From Anaerolineales bacterium (lineage in GTDB: Bacteria > Chloroflexota > Anaerolineae > Anaerolineales > Villigracilaceae): a stretch of DNA of 64,000 nucleotides. The notes below the pieces were generated by a model. The model searched no databases. It saw only the letters and a program-made list of their open reading frames with translations, and had not been told where the DNA came from. The stretch spans positions 80,866 to 144,865 of the forward strand of contig JADLBX010000012.1 in assembly GCA_020847435.1 (NCBI GenBank), in the 5' to 3' direction. Shown piece by piece: positions 57,963 through 64,000 of this stretch. The position numbers and the translations under genes were made by a program. Numbering within the stretch: position 1 is the stretch's first letter; each line of letters begins with the position of its first letter.

Positions 57963-59166
57963 CATCTGAAATAATTTCTTGCGCGAGTTTTTGCAACCCG
58001 TCCTTGTCGCTCACCTTCGCCGAATCAAAATATTGTCCGAGCAAATCGAGCGGGCTCATACTGCTCACGACCTGCCCTTCGGGAATCCGCACCCGCGCCT
58101 CGGCTTTCGGTCGTTTCACCAGATGGAACTCGAACGCGTCCGCCGCAAACTTTCGTAATTCCGATTCATCAATCAACGCGTCCCACTCTCTTGGATATTC
58201 CACCGTCAAGCGGACGATCGCGTCGGATAGATCCTTCGGCAATTTGGATTTCAAAAACCCCGTCACGTTCTCATCCGACGTTAGGACTGCCTTGCCTTCG
58301 ACGAACCGACGCGTCCCTTCGATTTTTTTCCACTCAACCTGTGCGCGTCCTCGCTCCACCTCGGCGATGATGTAGAACTTGTCGTCCTTCGCCTCGCCGA
58401 AATCAATCCGCTCAATGGAGCCGGGATAAATGACGGGCGGATGATTCCCCTCGTTCACGTCCTGCGGCTTGTGGATGTGCCCCATCGCCACGTAATCGAG
58501 CCGCGGGTCTTTCACGAGCGAAGTCGGCAGAACGAGATCGCTACCCAGCATAACCATGCGTTCCATGCCGAACGTCGCGCCTTCGACGGAGGCGTGGGCG
58601 GTGAGGATTAACGGCAGAGTTTTATCCGCTTCATTAATATATTCTTCCACAATGCCGGAGATGCGAGTCTCGAGGTTCGAGAAGATTTCCGTCGTGTCGG
58701 TCCCGCTCATGCCGAGGCTTGCCATCAAGCCCGAGCGCGTGATCCACGGCATGGCAATGACTTGCGCGGGCGTCTCCCACAGGTCGCTTGGACTCAGGAA
58801 TTGCGGCTTATCCAACACTTTGATGAACGGCACTTGCAGTGTGTCGAATTCTTGAATAGCGTGAGCGCGTCCGGCGGCGGGAGAAAGATCGTGGTTGCCA
58901 ACCAACAACAATGTGGGAATTTTCGCTTGCGAGAGTCGGACGATGCGTTTGCCCCACTCGCGTTGAAAGGTCGGCGCGGGCGCGCGGTCTTTGTACGCGT
59001 CTCCCGCAAAGATGACCAGGTCCACCCGTTGCGAGATCGCCGCGTCCACGATGGTATCCAGCGACTTGAGAAAATCCAACACGCGCAGGGGCAACCCCGT
59101 TTCGGGGTCGTGGCGTCCGTAGTTTGCCATGTCTATGTGCGCGTCGGCGAAATGAAGTAGTCTCAT
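57946..59166 (-). CDS. SbcD/Mre11-like DNA repair exonuclease
   Basis: A 406-residue metallophosphoesterase. The metal-binding motifs are HFADAHID (5-12), IFAGDAYKD, LLVGNHDLS, ILTAHASVEG and VAMGHIHKPQ, in the order and spacing of SbcD/Mre11 nucleases. A C-terminal cap follows (ARVRIPEGQVVSSMSPLDLLGQYF). It should work with an SbcC/Rad50 ATPase, whose gene is not in the window. The ATG at 59166 has a TATGAT 6 bases upstream and no Shine-Dalgarno (leaderless). The final SPSP and TGA come from a dispersed CCCTCTCCC repeat. Confidence 0.85.
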   Translation of the reverse strand: MRLLHFADAHIDMANYGRHDPETGLPLRVLDFLKSLDTIVDAAISQRVDLVIFAGDAYKDRAPAPTFQREWGKRIVRLSQAKIPTLLLVGNHDLSPAAGRAHAIQEFDTLQVPFIKVLDKPQFLSPSDLWETPAQVIAMPWITRSGLMASLGMSGTDTTEIFSNLETRISGIVEEYINEADKTLPLILTAHASVEGATFGMERMVMLGSDLVLPTSLVKDPRLDYVAMGHIHKPQDVNEGNHPPVIYPGSIERIDFGEAKDDKFYIIAEVERGRAQVEWKKIEGTRRFVEGKAVLTSDENVTGFLKSKLPKDLSDAIVRLTVEYPREWDALIDESELRKFAADAFEFHLVKRPKAEARVRIPEGQVVSSMSPLDLLGQYFDSAKVSDKDGLQKLAQEIISDESPSP

Positions 59167-59181
59167 AATTCAATCATACCC

Positions 59182-59314
59182 GGTGGTTGAGTAGACGGCG
59201 GTGATCGTTCGCCGTCGTATCGAAACCACCAATAGCCTTTAAGCAATTTGTTTCATAGGTATCGATGGTCTCGATACGGGCTTCGCAACAAACGCTCAGC
59301 CCTACTCGACCACC
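59182..59314. repeat. Paired GGTGGTTGAGTAG elements in opposite orientation
   Basis: Copy 1 is 59182-59230 (GGTGGTTGAGTAGACGGC..GTATCGAAACCACC) and copy 2 is 59266-59314 (TGGTCTCGATACGGGC..CTACTCGACCACC). The spacer is 35 AT-rich bases. It starts one base after the GGTATGATTG promoter segment of sbcD. Confidence 0.85.
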
Positions 59315-59326
59315 GAAGTTAACATG

Positions 59327-60673
59327 TCATGGCTGTATTCCTAAATCCTGCAGCGCCTGTATCGCGGGTCCCCAATTGGGATGGAGGCGAAGCGTTTCGC
59401 GGAAATCTGCAATCGCGCCGGGCGTATCGCCGATCATGTATTTTGCGCGACCGCGCCAGTAAATGGATTCTTCGAGCGTCGGCTTGGAAATGGTTTCGAT
59501 GAGTGTGACGTTCGCCAGGTCAATCACATCCTGATAACGTCCCGTGTAAAAATACGCCTTGTAGGGACCCGTCTGATACCACATCATGCGGTAGGGACGC
59601 TGTTTATCGTCCTTGCCGAGGTCGTTGTAGATGGCAAACGCCTGATCGAACGCGGTCACGGCATCGGCATACTCGAATAACTCCACATGGCTCGTCCCTT
59701 TGGCGAACCATGCAAAATATTGGTCAATGCCTTCTGAGTTTTGGATGCGTTCTTCGGCAATTTCACGCGCATGGTTCGACGCCCAGATGTCATCGGCATA
59801 CGGACCAAGTACGCTCAACAATTCCGCTTCGCGCTCGGGTTGATAGACCACGATGAAGATATTGTCGAATGAAAGCCACGCCTCGGCGGACTCAAACTCT
59901 TCATACGAGATGTGGAAGTTTGGACCGTCATTCCACGTATCTTGCACGATCAATTCTTGTTTGGCATCGTCATAACCTGTGACGAATTGATAATGTCCAA
60001 GCCAGGCGACCTTGCGCGTGTAGTCTTCTTCGTAGTAGCCTTTTTCCGCAATGAAAGGGAAACCAGCCGCCAGCAGGCGTTTTGCCAGATCAATATCGCC
60101 GCCGAGACGCGACAACGCACGGTATTCGGTCTCATCATTGACGAAGCCCACCATTTCATACGGCATCACGTTGAAGTCGCTGCGCCCCTGTTGGATGAAA
60201 TCCAATTTCGGGTCTTGGATTCCGGGTTTGATAACTCGTGCCACGTCGTCGCGGTTGCCGTCCCAACCAACGAAATCCAAAGCCATCGTGAGGTTGGCGG
60301 GACCGCAATAATTCCAGCGGTTTTTTTGGTCCACGTATTTGAACCCGGTCAACGAAACTGAATCAGGTAGAGGCGTCGAAGTGACCGTCGGTCGAGGCGT
60401 TGGACCCAGTGTAGGAGTCGAAGTCGGCTGAAGGGCTTGAGTCGCCACGTGAGTCTGCATCATTTTTGTGAGTTCGACCTCTACCTGCGATTGCTGTTGC
60501 GGTTGGAAGGTGGCTTCGTCGGGCGGGTTGATGAGGTATTTGATTTGCGCGTACAACGAGTCGACACGCGGCGCGAGGCGCGCGTTGACCGGCGGAATAA
60601 AGTAAATGCCGATACCCAATGCAATGAGGACAGGGATCAGCAGTTTGAAATTCAAACTTTTTCGTTTTTGCAT
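59327..60673 (-). CDS. Exported C39-like cysteine peptidase with TPR tail
   Basis: A 448-residue protein with a membrane anchor at about 10-27 and a Thr/Pro-rich linker (82-105). A papain-like C39 domain follows with Cys123 in NYCGPANLTMAL, His227 in WLGHYQFVTGYD and an Asp near 246 in VQDTWND. The last ~150 residues hold TPR-like repeats (YADAVTAFDQAFAIYNDLG, AIADFRETLRLHPNWGPA). It probably acts outside the membrane. A minus-strand TATAAT lies 7 bases before the ATG at 60673 (leaderless). Confidence 0.82.
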   Translation of the reverse strand: MQKRKSLNFKLLIPVLIALGIGIYFIPPVNARLAPRVDSLYAQIKYLINPPDEATFQPQQQSQVEVELTKMMQTHVATQALQPTSTPTLGPTPRPTVTSTPLPDSVSLTGFKYVDQKNRWNYCGPANLTMALDFVGWDGNRDDVARVIKPGIQDPKLDFIQQGRSDFNVMPYEMVGFVNDETEYRALSRLGGDIDLAKRLLAAGFPFIAEKGYYEEDYTRKVAWLGHYQFVTGYDDAKQELIVQDTWNDGPNFHISYEEFESAEAWLSFDNIFIVVYQPEREAELLSVLGPYADDIWASNHAREIAEERIQNSEGIDQYFAWFAKGTSHVELFEYADAVTAFDQAFAIYNDLGKDDKQRPYRMMWYQTGPYKAYFYTGRYQDVIDLANVTLIETISKPTLEESIYWRGRAKYMIGDTPGAIADFRETLRLHPNWGPAIQALQDLGIQP

Positions 60674-60693
60674 GGCGAGGATTATATAACAAA

Positions 60694-60726
60694 AGAACTC
60701 CGAGTTCTTCGAGAACTCGGAGTTCT
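60694..60726 (-). terminator. Terminator of dnaK
   Basis: A perfect stem, AGAACTCCGAGTTCT / GAACTCGGAGTTCT, with a 3-base loop, followed on the minus strand by TTTTGTTATAT, which overlaps the -10 element of the next gene. Confidence 0.8.
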
Positions 60727-60736
60727 AATTTTGGGT

Positions 60737-62623
60737 TTATTCTTTCACTTCGCCGTCGATCACATCGCCGTCGGTGGGCGGAGGCGTTGCGGGTCCGCCG
60801 CTCGCTTCAGGCTGCGGCTGACCTTGCGCGTACAACTGCTGGCTCAAGGCGTGGAAGGCTTGCTCCACTTTTTCAGACGCCTGTTTGATGCGGTTGATAT
60901 CGTCGCTCTGCGCGGCAGATTTGAGTTCATCAATTTTGCCATGAATATCCTGCGCATCCGCGCCTGAGACTTTATCGCCGAGGTCGCGCAACGCCTTCTC
61001 GGTTTGGTACACGAGATTGTCTGCGGTGTTCTTGGCGTCGATCAACTCGCGGCGTTTGCGATCGTCCGCTTCGTGCGAACGGGCTTCGTTGACCATGCGA
61101 TCAATATCGCTCTTGTTCAAATTGGTCGAAGCGGTGATCGTCACTTTCTGTTCCTTACCTGTGGCTTTATCTTTCGCGGTCACGTTGAGGATACCGTTCG
61201 CGTCGATATCGAACGTGACTTCCACTTGCGGGATGCCGCGCGGCGCAGGCGGGATGCCATCGAGTCGGAACCGTCCAAGCGACATGTTATCGTTCGCCAT
61301 CGGGCGTTCGCCTTGCAGTATGTGGATGTCCACCGCGGTTTGATTATCTGCCGCCGTCGAGTACGTTTCCGTCTTGCGGACAGGGATGGTCGTGTTGCGT
61401 TCGATCATCTTGGTCATCACACTGCCCATCGTCTCGACGCCTAGCGAAAGCGGGGTCACGTCCAGCAACAGGATGTCTTTCACTTCGCCGCCGAGCACGC
61501 CGCCTTGAATCGCCGCGCCGACCGCGACCACTTCATCGGGGTTCACGCCTTTGTTCGGCTCTTTGTTCGTCAACTTGCGGACCAAATCTGCAACCATCGG
61601 CATACGCGTCGAGCCGCCGACCAAAACGACTTCATCTAATTTATCGGCGCTCAAGCCCGCGTCTTTCAACGCGGCTTCGAACGGATGACGACAGCGCGCA
61701 AGCAGGTCTTCGGTCATTTGCTCGAACTTGGCGCGCGAGAGTTTCAACTGCAAGTGTTTCGGTCCACTTGCGTCCGCGGTGATGTAAGGCAGATTGATCT
61801 CCGTTTCCATCACGGTCGAGAGTTCGATCTTCGCCTTCTCCGCGGCTTCGCGCAGACGCTGCAATGCAGGGCGGTCGTTTCGCAAATCAATGCCCTGCTC
61901 TTTCTTGAACTCATCCGCCGCCCAGTTGACGATCTTCTGATCCCAGTCGTCGCCGCCGAGGTGTGTGTCGCCGTTCGTGGCTTTCACTTCGATCACGCCC
62001 TCGCCCACTTCCAGCGCCGACACGTCGAACGTGCCGCCGCCGAGGTCGAAGACGAGAATTGTTTCATCCTTCTTTTTGTCGAGTCCATACGCGAGCGCGG
62101 AAGCGGTCGGTTCGTTGATGATCCGCATCACTTCCAGACCTGCGATCTTGCCCGCGTCTTTGGTGGCTTGACGCTGGCTGTCGTTGAAATACGCCGGGAC
62201 GGTGATCACCGCCTGCGTGACGGGCTGACCCAAATACGCTTCCGCATCGGACTTCAACTTGCCCAGCACCATCGCCGAAATTTCCTGCGGGGAATATTCG
62301 CGGTTCGTGATCGGAATCTTCACGCGCACATCGTCGGAGGGTCCCTTCACGACTTCGTATGAAACCATCTTGCGCTCGGCTTCGGTCTCGCCAAAGTGAC
62401 GCCCGATAAAACGCTTGATGGAGTAAATCGTATTTTCAGGATTGATCACCGCCTGCCGCTTCGCGGTCTGACCGACGAGTCGCTCGCCGTTTTTATTGAA
62501 CGCGACCACTGACGGCGCGAGCCGCCCGCCCTCTGCGGTCGAGATCACGGTCGGCGAGCCGCCTTCCATGACTGAAACGACAGAGTTGGTCGTGCCGAGG
62601 TCTATGCCAATGATTTTGCTCAT
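60737..62623 (-). CDS. dnaK: Molecular chaperone DnaK
   Basis: A 628-residue Hsp70. It has [18 protein letters not shown] (4-21), the phosphate-2 motif [27 protein letters not shown] in the nucleotide domain, and the substrate-binding domain with [16 protein letters not shown]. The tail is [13 protein letters not shown], ending near the usual EEVD-like acidic end. Length is normal. The ATG at 62623 has AAGGAGACTCAC. grpE and dnaJ are not adjacent, and no CIRCE element is found in the 170-base upstream gap. Confidence 0.97.
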   Translation of the reverse strand: MSKIIGIDLGTTNSVVSVMEGGSPTVISTAEGGRLAPSVVAFNKNGERLVGQTAKRQAVINPENTIYSIKRFIGRHFGETEAERKMVSYEVVKGPSDDVRVKIPITNREYSPQEISAMVLGKLKSDAEAYLGQPVTQAVITVPAYFNDSQRQATKDAGKIAGLEVMRIINEPTASALAYGLDKKKDETILVFDLGGGTFDVSALEVGEGVIEVKATNGDTHLGGDDWDQKIVNWAADEFKKEQGIDLRNDRPALQRLREAAEKAKIELSTVMETEINLPYITADASGPKHLQLKLSRAKFEQMTEDLLARCRHPFEAALKDAGLSADKLDEVVLVGGSTRMPMVADLVRKLTNKEPNKGVNPDEVVAVGAAIQGGVLGGEVKDILLLDVTPLSLGVETMGSVMTKMIERNTTIPVRKTETYSTAADNQTAVDIHILQGERPMANDNMSLGRFRLDGIPPAPRGIPQVEVTFDIDANGILNVTAKDKATGKEQKVTITASTNLNKSDIDRMVNEARSHEADDRKRRELIDAKNTADNLVYQTEKALRDLGDKVSGADAQDIHGKIDELKSAAQSDDINRIKQASEKVEQAFHALSQQLYAQGQPQPEASGGPATPPPTDGDVIDGEVKE

Positions 62624-62646
62624 GTGAGTCTCCTTGCGTAATCCAT

Positions 62647-62685
62647 GTCATTGCGAGGGCGATGCCCTTTCGCCCTCGCAATGAC
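62647..62685. repeat. GTCATTGCGAG element, copy 3 (short form)
   Basis: A 15-bp stem, GTCATTGCGAGGGCG / CGCCCTCGCAATGAC, with a 9-base loop, in the dnaK leader region. Copies 1 and 2 are much longer. Confidence 0.88.
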
Positions 62686-62768
62686 ATACGAAGTATTTTC
62701 AATGCCCACATCTTAATCGGTTTGTACAAGAAAACTGTTAACGAAAAATAGAAATTTAGTCGGACGCC

Positions 62769-62806
62769 ACCCTCACCCCTGCCGTCTCCCTCAGGGAGAG
62801 GGGGAT
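62769..62806. repeat. CCCTCACCCCTGCCGTCTCCC..GGGAGAGGGGG element, copy 2
   Basis: Same family as 57922-57962. On the minus strand it supplies the last codons (SPSP) and TGA stop of the lipoprotein gene. Confidence 0.88.
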
Positions 62807-63558
62807 TCCACTTTCACCCAATCGAACGCGACCACGATGGGAACGTTCTCATACGAAGACGCGGTCATGCCGACCTTGCCATCGGCAAGACCGAAGCGTT
62901 CCACATCCACGCGGCGGAGGACGGTTTCATTGACATACAAGGTAAGGATATTCCCCTCACAAAGCAGACCGATCGTTTGCGCCGCGCCGCTGGGCTGGAT
63001 CAATGGCGACGCGCCGCCATCTTTAACTGGGAGATATTCGGCGACGCCAACGCTCAGCCATTTGCCATACAAGATATTGTATGTCCCATCGGTGGAGACG
63101 TTGAATTCAAACCAACCCTGTTCATCATCGTAACGGCAGATCAAACCTGCCGAGGCAGGCGTGCCAGCCATGTTTTGAAATTTCGTATCAATTTGAACGT
63201 CGTCATACTCTTCGGGTCCATAGAGGGCATAGAGCCAGGTGAAAGGCGAGTCCAGTTGGAGGAGGAGCGAACTGTTCGCGGTGTTGACGGCTGGGACGGA
63301 ATCGTTCCCCGCTTGCAGAATCACCCAGCCCGCCAGGGACGAGTCAAATTCGTTGGTAAAGAAACGCGGCAACGCGGTCGGCGAAGGCTCGAAAGTTTGA
63401 GTCGCTTCGGGGGTGGGCGAGGCAGGCTGACCCTGAGTTGGAGCGAGAGTCGGGAGAGGCGTAGAAGTCGGAAAGAAGGAGGTTTCAGGCGCGAGAGTCG
63501 GAGTCGAAGTCTGGCAAGCAGAGATGAAGAGGAGACATCCCACAAAAAGTTTTTTCAT
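62791..63558 (-). CDS. Lipoprotein with concanavalin-like (DUF1080/LamG-type) domain
   Basis: A 255-residue lipoprotein. The start at 63558 (MKKLFVGCLLFISACQ) gives a signal peptide with lipobox ISAC, Cys15 being lipidated; AAGGAAACCG lies upstream. A Thr/Pro-rich linker follows (about 20-68). The C-terminal ~180 residues form a beta-rich domain (SSLLLQLDSPFTW, GLICRYDDEQGWFEFNVSTDG, TLYVNETVLRRVDVERFG, KVGMTASSY) like the DUF1080/3-keto-disaccharide hydrolase and LamG jelly-rolls, probably carbohydrate-binding. The last residues come from a repeat. Confidence 0.78.
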   Translation of the reverse strand: MKKLFVGCLLFISACQTSTPTLAPETSFFPTSTPLPTLAPTQGQPASPTPEATQTFEPSPTALPRFFTNEFDSSLAGWVILQAGNDSVPAVNTANSSLLLQLDSPFTWLYALYGPEEYDDVQIDTKFQNMAGTPASAGLICRYDDEQGWFEFNVSTDGTYNILYGKWLSVGVAEYLPVKDGGASPLIQPSGAAQTIGLLCEGNILTLYVNETVLRRVDVERFGLADGKVGMTASSYENVPIVVAFDWVKVESPSP

Positions 63559-63601
63559 CGGTTTCCTTATAACGCAAATGTCCAGCATTATGTTCTAAAA
63601 C

Positions 63602-63630
63602 GATCATCCAGCAGTTCAACTGCTGGATGA
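63602..63630 (-). terminator. Terminator of ssrA
   Basis: A 14-bp stem, ATCATCCAGCAGTT / AACTGCTGGATGAT, directly after the tmRNA 3' end, then CGTTTTAG on the minus strand. It shares the GCAGTTSAACTGC core with two other terminators. Confidence 0.8.
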
Positions 63631-63635
63631 TCTGG

Positions 63636-64000
63636 TGGTGGAGATGCCGGGAATTGAACCCGGGTCCGAAAGACTCGACCCTCGGAAATCTACGAGCGTA
63701 GCCTGCCGAAGCGTTTCATCACAGGGATCTCGGCGGGCAGGTAACCCTGTGACCATCTGCTGGTCTTAGGCGCATTTAGCAGAATCATGCGCAGCGCTCA
63801 CACCATTGTGTCGCCCGGTCCGTCGCCGGGTGGAGGACGGCGTGCGGCGGACGCAGCCTCATCAAGGAGGCTGACTGTTATGTCATCGCTTATGCAGCGA
63901 GGGGCATAGCAGCGTAGGAAGTGCGATTGGCACTTAAGGTTTTGCGCTGAGTTTACGAGTTCGGCGCCGCTCGGCTCGCATTCCGGGACCAGCCTCTCCC
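63636..64000 (-). ncRNA. ssrA: tmRNA (ssrA), 5' end outside the window
   Basis: The 3' end reads CCGGGTTCAATTCCCGG (T arm) followed by CATCTCC-A-CCA, with the mature CCA at 63638-63636. An extra encoded CCA follows at 63635-63633. Upstream, a resume reading frame after CTTAAGT reads GCC AAT CGC ... CTC GCT GCA TAA, giving the probable tag ANRTSYAAMPLAA, which ends in the usual LAA degradation signal. Pseudoknot-like GC-rich helices lie between. The RNA rescues stalled ribosomes with SmpB. The 5' acceptor half is beyond the right edge. Confidence 0.9.

Noticed and set aside
62624..62790. A CIRCE heat-shock operator upstream of dnaK
   Set aside because: No TTAGCACTC/GAGTGCTAA pair is present; the only inverted repeat is a GTCATTGCGAG element.

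Overview
The window is GC-rich bacterial chromosome. The protein set points to the phylum Chloroflexota, class Anaerolineae: a Bacteroidetes-style fused E1 keto-acid dehydrogenase, a ClpC-type chaperone, secreted proteins with Thr/Pro-rich linkers, AI-2E, YczE and Vps62-like membrane proteins, and a division/cell-wall (dcw) cluster without murE. This placement is inferred from protein style; no marker was searched.

Layout. 1-8.1 kb: a partial nicotinate phosphoribosyltransferase-like gene and a nicotinamidase-like hydrolase; an FHA membrane protein; an AI-2E exporter with a small coupled gene; a P1 aminopeptidase; a PF04020 membrane protein; a GNAT; an aminotransferase; and a Y1 (RAYT-type) transposase that carries, and is followed by, GTAGGGGC palindromes. 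8.3-15.4 kb: a 2-oxoacid dehydrogenase operon (fused E1, E2, E3) with a methyltransferase and a dienelactone hydrolase inside it. 15.4-29.4 kb: a cytoplasmic LacI-sensor/GAF/histidine kinase, acetyltransferases, two-way transport, an InhA/M6-like secreted protease, ClpC, FolE and several unknown proteins. 29.8-48.1 kb: the dcw cluster on the minus strand, in transcription order mraZ-rsmH-ftsL-ftsI-murF-mraY-murD-ftsW-murG-cvpA-murC-(89 aa)-(62 aa)-murB-ddl-ftsQ-ftsA-ftsZ, driven from a promoter that overlaps three MraZ boxes. 48.2-52.4 kb: an rRNA-methyltransferase-like gene and a visibly AT-richer island with two paralogous secreted proteins (one broken by an in-frame TAG), a DUF2690 protein and a LuxR-type response regulator behind a C12 tract. 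52.4-64 kb: a Vps62-like protein, ruvA/ruvC with a GxxExxY gene between them, YebC, an MFS transporter, an SbcD-like nuclease, a C39 peptidase, DnaK, a lipoprotein, and the 3' part of tmRNA (ssrA).

The most striking property is not one gene but the density and placement of short interspersed repeats. At least a dozen families occur. In many cases the repeat begins at, or supplies, the stop codon of the gene before it: the nicotinamidase-like gene, the transposase, E1, cvpA, mraY, rsmH, mraZ, the Vps62-like gene, sbcD and the lipoprotein. In others it abuts the next start codon and leaves no Shine-Dalgarno (rsmH, murC, P1 peptidase). Some repeats lie inside genes and encode extra amino acids (murD, E2 linkers, the transposase, the methyltransferase). 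A GTAGGGGC palindrome is found with a Y1 transposase, which suggests a REP/RAYT-like system active in this genome.

Starts fall into two classes. Some have a clear Shine-Dalgarno. Others have a TATAAT-like -10 element 6-8 bases before the start codon, which suggests leaderless mRNAs.
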